Source of the DNA: Anaerolineae bacterium
Lineage (GTDB): Bacteria; Chloroflexota; Anaerolineae; Aggregatilineales; UBA2796
DNA: 16,216 nt
Reading direction: 5' to 3'
Assembly (NCBI GenBank): GCA_020851855.1
Contig: JADZBY010000303.1
Location: forward strand, 1 to 16,216
Below are positions 1 through 6,248 of the stretch, piece by piece. The first letter of the stretch is position 1, and each line of letters begins with the position of its first letter. The position numbers were made by a program, and so were the translations under genes. The notes below the pieces were generated by a model. It was not told the origin of the DNA and ran no database searches. It was given only the letters and a program-made list of their open reading frames with translations.

Positions 1-426
1 AGCGCCGAGGCCAAGCAGGGCCGCGGCGACCAGGACGAAAATCCCCTCGCCCAGGAACACGTAGCCGAGGTAGTAGCGCAGGCGGTCGCCATATTTGCCT
101 GCGCCGTAGATGGACATCGGCTCCACGATGAAACCGTCGTGCAGGTTGAGCACGAGCGTAAACCAGACGTAGGCGACGGCGAACGCGCCATATTCTTCGG
201 TGGACAGGTAACGCGCCAGAAGGATGTTGAAGATGAAGCTCCCGGCGGAGAAGAATGCCTGCTCGCCCACCGCGCTGCTCAGTTTGCGGAACCAGCGCCG
301 GAGCCGTCCGGATGTGCCATCCTGCAGTTCGGCTGTCGAGGCGGGCGAGGCGGATGCGGCGCTCTCGGGATCAGCCGGCTGGGATGCATCGGGTGGGACG
401 TTCCCCTGTGACGTGAGGATTGCCAT
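1..426 (-). CDS. Polysaccharide flippase (Wzx/MATE-like), N-terminal part
   Basis: The minus frame is open from ATG at 426 to the left edge, giving 142 residues with the C-terminus outside the window. Residues 1-45 form a Ser/Ala/Pro-rich, probably disordered cytosolic tail. From about residue 52 the sequence matches the first helices of O-antigen and teichuronic-acid translocases: an amphipathic GEQAFFSAGSFIFNILLARY stretch, then STEEYGAFAVAYVWFTLVLN, then a third helix near 118-140. The pattern of LARYLS-x-EEYG followed by a membrane helix is typical of Wzx proteins, which flip undecaprenyl-linked repeat units across the inner membrane. An AAGGGCG stretch upstream of 426 can serve as ribosome binding site. 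It is transcribed away from the GT2 gene. The 45-residue tail before the first helix is longer than usual for the family, as I recall it. Another inner-membrane polysaccharide transporter of the same superfamily is possible. Confidence 0.85.
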   Translation of the reverse strand, partial: MAILTSQGNVPPDASQPADPESAASASPASTAELQDGTSGRLRRWFRKLSSAVGEQAFFSAGSFIFNILLARYLSTEEYGAFAVAYVWFTLVLNLHDGFIVEPMSIYGAGKYGDRLRYYLGYVFLGEGIFVLVAAALLGLGA

Positions 427-497
427 GTATTCGCCCTTGTCCTGGTGGTGTGCGTTGTAGCGCGAGGCCGCCACGGCCCGCCTGCTGAGACAGAAGT

Positions 498-689
498 CTA
501 CAAGAGTCCCACTTGCAGATCACTAAACGCCGATCCGGCCCACACGTCACGGCGCGGGATCGGCGTGTAGCGGGCGAAACGGGCGATGTGCAGCGCGGCT
601 GGCGCGCCGGTGGCCGCCGCAGCTTCATGCGGCGCACGGCAGTCCGGTTGAAAGGACAGTGCAAGGTGCTGAGGGTATAACCAGACCAT
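498..689 (-). CDS. Doubtful small ORF upstream of the flippase gene
   Basis: A minus-strand frame in the divergent region, with no recognised gene on the other strand except where it reaches 734. Starting at ATG 689 it gives 63 residues; a GTG at 746 would give 82 and would overlap the GT2 start. The second half has codons rich in third-position G/C, as in real genes here (for example around HIARFARYTPIPRRDVW). I recognise no family, there is no good ribosome binding site, and a perfect inverted repeat lies inside it. It could be a gene remnant, a short leader peptide gene or chance, since open frames of this size are common in GC-rich DNA. Confidence 0.18.
   Translation of the reverse strand: MVWLYPQHLALSFQPDCRAPHEAAAATGAPAALHIARFARYTPIPRRDVWAGSAFSDLQVGLL
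527..566. repeat. Perfect 10-bp inverted repeat in the divergent region
   Basis: The arms ACGCCGATCC (527-536) and GGATCGGCGT (557-566) are exact reverse complements separated by 20 bases. The repeat lies between the flippase and GT2 genes. It could be a binding site for a dimeric regulator or an RNA hairpin in a transcript leading into the flippase gene. No run of T follows either arm, so it is not a standard terminator. Confidence 0.5.
653..681 (+). promoter_or_regulatory. Candidate sigma-70 promoter for the GT2 gene
   Basis: AGGACA (653-658; four of six matches to TTGACA) and TATAAC (676-681; five of six matches to TATAAT) are 17 bases apart. Transcription would begin near 688, about 46 bases before the chosen GTG start. 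This also argues against the GTG at 659 being the real start, because it would lie upstream of the transcript. Confidence 0.4.
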
Positions 690-719
690 CACGTAGCCGC
701 CATCGTAACAGCCTATTTG

Positions 720-725
720 TGGAGA
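720..725 (+). promoter_or_regulatory. Ribosome binding site deciding the GT2 start
   Basis: TGGAGA lies about nine bases ahead of GTG at 734. No comparable site precedes the earlier GTG at 659, and the residues between the two starts do not resemble a glycosyltransferase. Confidence 0.55.
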
Positions 726-733
726 AAACCACG

Positions 734-1759
734 GTGTCTTTACCACGCGCGCAGACAGGGCACGCGCCGCCTCTGGCTTCCATCGGACTCCCGGTCTTCA
801 ACGGCGAAAAACTGCTGCCCCGGACGCTGGATTCGCTCCTCGGCCAGACGTTCACCGAGCTGGAAGTCATCATCTCGGATAACGCCTCTACAGACGGCAC
901 AGAAGCCATCTGCAGGGACTATGCCCGCCGTGACGCACGCATCCGTTATGTGCGCAACGAAAAGAACATCGGCGCACGCCCGAACTTCAACCAACTGGTC
1001 GGCATGGCGCGGGGCCGCTACTTCAAATGGGCCGCGCACGATGACCTGCTCGCGCCGCAGTACATGGAAAAGTGCGTTGCCGTGCTGGAGCAGGACCGGT
1101 CGGTCGCGCTGTGCCATTCGCTGGCGCGCCTCATCGACGACGACGGCGACGAATTGCCCCTGCCGCCGCCGGGCCGCAACTACATCACCGACAAACGCGG
1201 CGAGGTGGTCTATGTGGGCTTTGACGCCGCTGAGGAAAGCCTCGCCTCAAGGCAGCCTGCACGCCGTTTTCGCGCGTCGATGATGGAAACCGGCTGGGTC
1301 TTCGAGATTTTCGGCGTCATCCGTACCGATGTGCTGCGCCGGACGCCGCTGCTGGATGCCTTTTACGGCGCAGACAAGGTCCTGCTGGCGCAAATTGCGC
1401 TGCAAGGGCGCGTCGTCAACGTGCAGGAGCGCCTGTTTCTGAACCGGCGTCACGCCGAGCAGTCGCGCAGCATCCCCACGCTCAAAGGGCGCGATACGTG
1501 GATGGACCCCGGCGTCTTGCATTCCCTGTTTCTGCACAACTGGCGCAAGTTCAAAGGGCTGGCGCGCTGTGTCGGGATGCCGGGCCTCAGCCTGGGTGTG
1601 CGGTTGGGCGTGGCGGTCGGCGTGGTGCGCTATTACGTGCGACCGGGGCGCATCTACACGAATCTGAAACACTACCGCCGCCCGGAACAAGCGCCCCTGC
1701 CGGAACACGCCCAGGCCAGCCTCGTGATGACCAGCAGCAACCGCAACGAGGGCGCGTAG
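734..1759 (+). CDS. Family 2 glycosyltransferase
   Basis: 341 residues from GTG 734. It is an inverting GT-A fold enzyme that transfers a sugar from a nucleotide donor, probably onto a lipid-linked polysaccharide precursor at the cytoplasmic face of the membrane. The N-terminus has the GT2 nucleotide-binding pattern: ASIGLPVFNGEKLL (15-28), LGQTFTELEVIISDNASTDG (36-55) and the NIGARPNFN loop (78-86). HDD (102-104) takes the place of the metal-binding DXD motif. After about residue 180 comes the variable acceptor-side region. Only a short hydrophobic stretch is seen near 284-301 (around GVRLGVAVGVV), so the protein may be membrane-associated. The open frame extends to GTG 659, but the promoter, the ribosome binding site and the extra residues favour 734. 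It is the first gene of a plus-strand run. Donor and acceptor cannot be told from sequence. Confidence 0.9.
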   Translation: MSLPRAQTGHAPPLASIGLPVFNGEKLLPRTLDSLLGQTFTELEVIISDNASTDGTEAICRDYARRDARIRYVRNEKNIGARPNFNQLVGMARGRYFKWAAHDDLLAPQYMEKCVAVLEQDRSVALCHSLARLIDDDGDELPLPPPGRNYITDKRGEVVYVGFDAAEESLASRQPARRFRASMMETGWVFEIFGVIRTDVLRRTPLLDAFYGADKVLLAQIALQGRVVNVQERLFLNRRHAEQSRSIPTLKGRDTWMDPGVLHSLFLHNWRKFKGLARCVGMPGLSLGVRLGVAVGVVRYYVRPGRIYTNLKHYRRPEQAPLPEHAQASLVMTSSNRNEGA

Positions 1760-1778
1760 GGGCTGAAATAAACCGCGG

Positions 1779-1858
1779 CCTCACCCCCTGCCCCCCTCTC
1801 CATGACTGCCGGGGTCCCCTCTGGGGTAGCAGCCATGGAGAGGGGGTTGGGGGTGAGG
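1779..1858. repeat. Long imperfect hairpin repeat (CCTCACCCCC family)
   Basis: The left arm (1779-1804, CCTCACCCCCTGCC onward to CCATG) pairs with the right arm (1834-1858, CATGGAGAGGGGG onward to GTGAGG). They differ only by one extra C and a two-base TG/AA difference. The 29-base centre contains the self-complementary GGGGTCCCC. I recall similar C-rich/G-rich hairpins as dispersed intergenic repeats in Chloroflexota and cyanobacteria. It fills most of the 194-base gap between the GT2 and VCBS genes and could act as a folded RNA element or a non-autonomous mobile remnant. No target-site duplication was recognised. Confidence 0.8.
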
Positions 1859-1940
1859 TCGGGGCGTTGACGTCGCCTTTCTGGGCCATGTCCGCCGCGC
1901 GTGGTGCATAACGCCCTGTAGCGCCGGACACGCCACCGAG

Positions 1941-1946
1941 CAGGAG
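1941..1946 (+). promoter_or_regulatory. Ribosome binding site of the VCBS gene
   Basis: CAGGAG stands seven bases before ATG 1954. It supports this start, which is also the one that gives a clean signal peptide. Confidence 0.6.
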
Positions 1947-1953
1947 TCTACCC

Positions 1954-3099
1954 ATGCACATCCGACGAACCGCCGCCTTGCTGCTTGCCGCCGGAGCCGC
2001 GCTCGCTTGCGGTCTGGCGCTCGTTCGCGCCCAGCCGGACGGCGCGCCTCGATTTCGCGAGGTTGTCATCGATCCGGAGTCGGGCGGCGACTGCAAAGAC
2101 GTGGCGGATGTAGACGGCGACGGCGATCTGGACCTGTTGCAGACCATCAGCGCGGACCGGATCAACCAGCGGCTCGTCTGGTACGCCAACCCGGGCTGGC
2201 AGCGCCGCCTGATCGCGGCCACGGATGGCGAGTTCACCACCGACATGGAAGCGGGCGACGTGGACGGCGACGGCGACCCGGATGTCGTTGTACCGGACGG
2301 CGAGCGCGGCATCCTGCGCTGGTACGAGAATCCGCTGCCCGGCGGCGAGCCGGGCGACGCCGCCTGGGCTGCCCACACCATCGGGGAAATCGGCGGCTTT
2401 GGCAAGGATGTCTCGCTGGCTGACTTCAACGCTGACGGACGGCTCGATCTCGTCGCCCGGCGCGCCGAGAACGTGCAGCTCTGGCTTCAGCGCGGCGCGG
2501 ACGGTTGGTCCATGCGCGTGATTGCGGAGCTGCCCTGGGGCGAAGGCATGACCCTGGGCGATATTGACGGCGACGGCGACCCGGATGTGCTTGCGCACGG
2601 CAACTGGTATCGCACGCCAGCGGATGTGGACACCGGAAGGTGGGATGTGTTCCCCATCTGGCCGGGCGCGCCGCAGGAATTGAAGGTGCTGGCGGCGGAT
2701 GTGGGCGGTGATGGCCGCACGGACGTGCTGATCAGCTGCTCGGAATATCCCGGCTGCGACGTGCGTCTATACCCTGGACCGGATGACCCGACCGCCGCCT
2801 GGGCGGATTACCAGGTCCTCGGACAGGTCGATTTTGCGCACACGCTCCAGGCCGCAGACATGAACGGCGACGGCCTCACCGATGTGATCACGGCGGAGCT
2901 TGAGCACTCCGACGATCCCGACGAGGTCATCGTCTTCCTGAACGATGGCGACGGCGGCTGGTCAAAGCGCGTCGTCTCCGGCCAGGGTATGCACAGCGGG
3001 CGCGTCGCGGACATAGACGGCGACGGCGACCCGGACATCATCGGCGCGAACTATGGCCGCGCACCGGTCTACATGCTGGACAATCTCGGCGCTGAATAG
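1954..3099 (+). CDS. Secreted VCBS/FG-GAP repeat protein, likely seven-bladed beta-propeller
   Basis: 381 residues. Residues 1-26 form a signal peptide: positive MHIRR, a hydrophobic core, then a VRA-Q cleavage site. C19 is not in a good lipobox. The mature part has seven calcium-loop motifs of the D-x-D/N-x-D-G-x-x-D type, starting near 52, 102, 157, 203, 249, 302 and 353. The loops read DVDGDGDLD, DVDGDGDPD, DFNADGRLD, DIDGDGDPD, DVGGDGRTD, DMNGDGLTD and DIDGDGDPD. Spacing of about 46-55 residues fits one loop per blade of an integrin-like propeller (Pfam VCBS/FG-GAP types). No enzymatic domain is attached. It sits between two glycosyltransferase genes, and its stop is eight bases before the GT4 start. 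It may bind or organise the exported polymer outside the cell, but that is inference from position; such propellers also mediate adhesion. Confidence 0.9.
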   Translation: MHIRRTAALLLAAGAALACGLALVRAQPDGAPRFREVVIDPESGGDCKDVADVDGDGDLDLLQTISADRINQRLVWYANPGWQRRLIAATDGEFTTDMEAGDVDGDGDPDVVVPDGERGILRWYENPLPGGEPGDAAWAAHTIGEIGGFGKDVSLADFNADGRLDLVARRAENVQLWLQRGADGWSMRVIAELPWGEGMTLGDIDGDGDPDVLAHGNWYRTPADVDTGRWDVFPIWPGAPQELKVLAADVGGDGRTDVLISCSEYPGCDVRLYPGPDDPTAAWADYQVLGQVDFAHTLQAADMNGDGLTDVITAELEHSDDPDEVIVFLNDGDGGWSKRVVSGQGMHSGRVADIDGDGDPDIIGANYGRAPVYMLDNLGAE

Positions 3100-3107
3100 G
3101 CGGGCAT

Positions 3108-4403
3108 ATGCGCATCGCGTTCGTTAACCAGCCCTGGGACTACATGCTGCCGAGTATGGGCGGCTCTACGTCATCCGTCGCCATCGTGTCTCACGAGTTC
3201 GGCAAGGCGCTTTCGTCCCGGCACGAGGTGATCGTGTACGGCCCCGGCCCGAACCGGGCGCTGCGCAACGTGGTCGAGACGGACCGGCACGGCATCGCGT
3301 ATCGAGCCATCCCCGGCGCGTGGCCGTACCGCGCCACGCTGGAGCTTGAACGGCGCTTCCGGCGCGCGATTCGCCGCCCGACGAGCGCGCAGCACCCGGC
3401 CTATGCGCGGCGGCGTTACCAGTACCCGTTTGCCTGGCAGGTCGCCCGCGATCTGGCCGCCCTCAAGCCCGATCTCATCGTGCTTCACAACATGTTCGTG
3501 TTCGCCCCGGTGGTGCGCGCCCTCAACCCGGCTGCCAGCCTTGCGCTGATGATGCACTGCGATTGGCTGGCGCAGTTGGACGGCGAGCGCATCCGCCAGA
3601 GTATCGGGGGCGTGGACTTGCTGATCGGCATCAGCGATCACGTCACGCAGGGCATCGCCAAGCGCTTCCCCGACCTGGCCGAGCGCTGCCACACGGTGCA
3701 TATGGGCATCGATCCCGACCAGTTCAAGGTGAACGAGCGCCCCGTCGCGCCGTCGGACGGGCACTCGCTGCTTTACATAGGCCGTCTCTCGCCGGAAAAG
3801 GGCGTGCATCTCATGCTGGACGCCTTCCCGGCCATCCAGCGCGGTGCGCCCGATGTGCGGCTCGACCTGGTGGGGCCGGTAAAGTCCGCGCCCATCGATT
3901 ACATGGTGCTGGTCAGCGACGATCCGCGCGTACAGGCCTTGAAAGCCTTCTACGATGCACAGAGCGGGCGCGATATTTACGGCGACGTGCTGCGCGAGCG
4001 TATCACGCCGGAGATGGCCGGGCGCGTGCACTTTCACGGCGGCGTGCCCCATGCGAAAGTCGCGGAGCACCTGCAAACGGCGTACCTGCTGATCAACGCC
4101 TCGCTGACCGAAGCGTACGGTCTGCCGGTCATGGAAGCCATGGCCAGTGGTCTGCCCGTCATCGGGGCGCGCGTTGGCGGCGTTCCGGAATTGATCGTGG
4201 ACGGCGAGACGGGGCTGCTCTTCGAAGCGGGCGATGCGCACGGGCTGGCCGAGGCCGTCCTCACTCTGCTGCACGATCCGGCGCGGCGCGACGCGATGGG
4301 GCAGGCAGCGCGGCGGCGGGCGGTCGAACGCTTCACCTGGGCGCGCTCGGCGGACAGCTTGCTGGCGGTCTACGCGCCCCGCGCGCCCCAGAAAGTGATG
4401 TGA
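3108..4403 (+). CDS. Family 4 glycosyltransferase
   Basis: 431 residues, the full length of a GT-B fold retaining enzyme that moves a sugar from a nucleotide donor, acting in the cytosol or at the membrane. The N-terminal half has the glycine-rich loop MGGSTSSV (17-24) and an acceptor-side LHNMFVF stretch (126-132). The C-terminal half has LLYIGRLSPEKG (221-232) and the family signature EAYGLPVMEAMASGLPVIG (335-353), in which E335 and E343 make the EX7E pair, followed by GGVPELIVDGETGLLF. An insert of about 40 residues at 260-300 lies between these blocks. Eight bases separate it from the VCBS gene and four from the PIG-L gene, so the three are probably co-transcribed. The pairing with a PIG-L deacetylase recalls BshA/BshB and MshA/MshB, but the setting here is polysaccharide synthesis. 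Sugar specificity is unknown. Confidence 0.92.
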   Translation: MRIAFVNQPWDYMLPSMGGSTSSVAIVSHEFGKALSSRHEVIVYGPGPNRALRNVVETDRHGIAYRAIPGAWPYRATLELERRFRRAIRRPTSAQHPAYARRRYQYPFAWQVARDLAALKPDLIVLHNMFVFAPVVRALNPAASLALMMHCDWLAQLDGERIRQSIGGVDLLIGISDHVTQGIAKRFPDLAERCHTVHMGIDPDQFKVNERPVAPSDGHSLLYIGRLSPEKGVHLMLDAFPAIQRGAPDVRLDLVGPVKSAPIDYMVLVSDDPRVQALKAFYDAQSGRDIYGDVLRERITPEMAGRVHFHGGVPHAKVAEHLQTAYLLINASLTEAYGLPVMEAMASGLPVIGARVGGVPELIVDGETGLLFEAGDAHGLAEAVLTLLHDPARRDAMGQAARRRAVERFTWARSADSLLAVYAPRAPQKVM

Positions 4404-4407
4404 GCGA

Positions 4408-5244
4408 ATGGCCCCGTGGCCGCGTGAACCCGTGCGACGCCTGCTCCTTCGCCAGTTGGAGCGGCGCGCCGTGCCCATCTCCGCCGCCGATCTGGCCCGT
4501 TCTGCGGTGGTCGTCTCCCCGCACTACGATGACGAGACGCTTGGCTGCGGGGCGACTGTGCTTCGCAAGCGCGCGGCGGGCGCGAGCGTGCGCCTCGTCT
4601 TCATGACCGACGGCGGCGGTTCGCACGAGGGGCTGATCGCGAAGGACGAACTCATTGCGCTGCGACGGGCCGAAGGTGATGCCGCCGCGAGCCGGCTCGG
4701 CCTCGATCAGGACCACGTTTTCCACCTGGGGGAGCCGGAACGTGGGCTTGAAGCGCGGTTAGCAGAAGTGAGCGCACGCCTGCGCGACATTTTCGCCGCA
4801 TGCGCGCCGCAAGAAATCTACCTGCCCTATCGCGGCGAGCCGCCCCTCTGGTCGAGCGATCACCGGATGACGACGCGCGCGGCGCTGGACGCAGCGGCAG
4901 CCTGGGGCGCGCCGGTGACGCTGTACGAGTACCCGGTGTGGGCCTGGTACAGCTGGCCGCAGGTCGCCCTCAACATGCGCAGGCCGAGTGAGGCGCGGCG
5001 CGTATTGATGGTCACGGCGCGTGGTGGGCTGGGGGCGCGGCTGTGGCGCGAAATGAATTGTCGCGTGGCTGTCGGCGATGCGCTTGAGCCGAAACGCGCC
5101 GCGCTGCTGGCGCACCGCTCCCAGACGATGCGCCTGCGCGAGGGCGTGGGCTGGCCGATCCTGGCCGACGTGGCGGGCGGCGAGTTTCTGGCTTGCTTCT
5201 TCGGCCAGTACGAGTACTTCAGGCGGACAACCGTCCAGGGATAG
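4408..5244 (+). CDS. PIG-L family sugar N-deacetylase (LmbE-like)
   Basis: 278 residues. The family removes N-acetyl groups from GlcNAc-type sugars with a zinc centre. VVVSPHYDDETLGCGAT (34-50) carries the HxDD motif: H39 and D42 are predicted zinc ligands and D41 the base. SSDHRMTTRAAL (149-160) supplies the third ligand, H152. RLVFMTDGGGSHEGL (62-76) follows the first motif, as in the family. There is no signal peptide or membrane helix, so it is cytosolic. It starts four bases after the GT4 stop with only a weak GTGAG site, which suggests translational coupling. The likely job is deacetylating a sugar before export, leaving a free amine in the polymer. Other PIG-L proteins act on small amide conjugates, so the substrate is open. 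The next gene converges on it. Confidence 0.88.
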   Translation: MAPWPREPVRRLLLRQLERRAVPISAADLARSAVVVSPHYDDETLGCGATVLRKRAAGASVRLVFMTDGGGSHEGLIAKDELIALRRAEGDAAASRLGLDQDHVFHLGEPERGLEARLAEVSARLRDIFAACAPQEIYLPYRGEPPLWSSDHRMTTRAALDAAAAWGAPVTLYEYPVWAWYSWPQVALNMRRPSEARRVLMVTARGGLGARLWREMNCRVAVGDALEPKRAALLAHRSQTMRLREGVGWPILADVAGGEFLACFFGQYEYFRRTTVQG

Positions 5245-5264
5245 GGCCGCGCGGCGCGACACGC

Positions 5265-5290
5265 CGGCCACGTCAATCCCCGCGTGGCCG
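5265..5290. terminator. Possible hairpin between convergent genes
   Basis: CGGCCACG (5265-5272) and CGTGGCCG (5283-5290) form a perfect 8-bp stem with a 10-base loop, just after the PIG-L stop and overlapping the end of the FkbM gene. There is no T-run on either strand. It is therefore at best a weak or Rho-assisted bidirectional stop signal. Confidence 0.3.
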
Positions 5291-6094
5291 CGCCAGACCG
5301 TGCGCCACCGACCAGGGAATATGCGCGTAGGCATCCTGCAGGCGTTCAACATCGTAGCCGCAGCCGCCGAGCAGCTCCGCGCATTCCGCGTATTTCCGCT
5401 CCATGTCGGGGGCGTGTTCCGCATCGACCTCGAAGAGCACCACAGGCCGGTGATCGCGCATCGTCTGCTGCATACCGCGCAACACGGACATCTCCGCGCC
5501 TTCCACGTCTATCTTGATGAAGTCCGGCGGGCGCAGCGTCCCGGCGCTGACCATGTCATCAATGCGTATTAGCTCAACGGTGATCTCGCGGGTGGCGTCC
5601 GGCGGGCGCTCGTTCGTGCTCTCCAACATCGCGCCGCCTGCATCGCGCGCCAGGATCAGGGTTTCCCGCCCGGCGTGGTCGGCGGCGGCTTTTTCGACGA
5701 CTTTGATGTGCTGGAACCCGTTCAACGAGGCATTTACGCGCACGGTGCGGGCGTTGTCCGGGACCGGCTCGAAGGCATACACCATGCCCATCACGCCGAC
5801 CAGGTACGCAGCCAGCACGGTGAAGAAGCCGACATTCGCGCCGATGTCATAGACGGTCTGACCGGGCTTCAGTTGCTCGGCCAGGGCTTGCTGCACCGGG
5901 CGCTCAACCCGGCCAGAGAGCAGAACCGGGTTGCCCGGCCCAACATCGAAGTGCAAGCCCACGGCGACTCCATCGCGGAAGGTTCCTTTCCGCAAGGCCG
6001 GCCAGAGCGTGCGAAATACTCGTTGAATCAGCGGGCTGGCGCGCATCCAACGCGGCGCGGACCCGGTGAGCTGGTCACGCAAAGAGTGGCTCAT
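5273..6094 (-). CDS. FkbM family SAM-dependent methyltransferase
   Basis: 273 residues from ATG 6094. The SAM-binding loop VYDIGANVGFFTVLAAYLVG is at 81-100. The acidic end of strand two is FEPVPDNARTVRVN (108-121), and the family mark FIKIDVEGAEMSVLRGM is at 192-208, with FEVDAEH at 221-227. FkbM enzymes O-methylate sugars or polyketide-like products, so in this locus the likely target is a hydroxyl of the polysaccharide or its precursor. The frame is open to an ATG at 6148, but AAGGAG nine bases before 6094 and family-like sequence from MSHSL onward favour 6094. It lies behind the terminator of the SDR gene, so it must use its own promoter or readthrough. I saw no good promoter in the roughly 90 bases available. 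It converges on the PIG-L gene. Confidence 0.88.
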   Translation of the reverse strand: MSHSLRDQLTGSAPRWMRASPLIQRVFRTLWPALRKGTFRDGVAVGLHFDVGPGNPVLLSGRVERPVQQALAEQLKPGQTVYDIGANVGFFTVLAAYLVGVMGMVYAFEPVPDNARTVRVNASLNGFQHIKVVEKAAADHAGRETLILARDAGGAMLESTNERPPDATREITVELIRIDDMVSAGTLRPPDFIKIDVEGAEMSVLRGMQQTMRDHRPVVLFEVDAEHAPDMERKYAECAELLGGCGYDVERLQDAYAHIPWSVAHGLARPRGD

Positions 6095-6103
6095 GCCGTA
6101 CTG

Positions 6104-6109
6104 CTCCTT
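6104..6109 (-). promoter_or_regulatory. Ribosome binding site deciding the FkbM start
   Basis: Reads AAGGAG on the minus strand, nine bases ahead of ATG 6094. It selects that start over ATG 6148. Confidence 0.7.
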
Positions 6110-6186
6110 GATGCTACAGGAACGTGTGGTCCGCGCGTGGATCGTCACGAGGCCGAGGCGGCTCCGTTCAGACCCACGGACTCAGG

Positions 6187-6213
6187 AAAAAGAAGGCTCC
6201 CCAAGGAGCCTTC
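6187..6213 (-). terminator. Rho-independent terminator after the rfbF-SDR genes
   Basis: On the minus strand, GAAGGCTCC and GGAGCCTTC form a perfect 9-bp stem (6205-6213 with 6192-6200) around a four-base loop, followed at once by TTTTT (6191-6187). It lies 35 bases beyond the SDR stop codon. It closes that transcript and separates it from the FkbM gene. Confidence 0.88.
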
Positions 6214-6248
6214 GCGTAGCTGCGCCTGGTATTCCGCGCCGGCGCGCC

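Noticed and set aside
659..733. Longer GT2 reading frame from GTG 659
   Set aside because: The extra 25 residues do not look like a glycosyltransferase N-terminus, no ribosome binding site precedes it, and the best promoter would start transcription downstream of it.
1779..1858. CRISPR repeat or rho-independent terminator reading of the C-rich hairpin
   Set aside because: There is only one inverted pair and no spaced direct repeats, and no T-run follows either arm.
3171..4478. 435-codon minus-strand open frame opposite the GT4 gene
   Set aside because: It is a shadow of the GT4 gene: low-complexity Arg/Gly/His-rich translation with no motifs, opposite a gene with full family signatures.
3563..4606. 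347-codon plus-strand frame overlapping GT4 and PIG-L
   Set aside because: Out-of-frame shadow with Arg/Ala-rich translation and no recognisable domain.
6095..6148. Longer FkbM frame from ATG 6148
   Set aside because: AAGGAG is well placed for ATG 6094 and none is seen for 6148; the added residues are not family-like.
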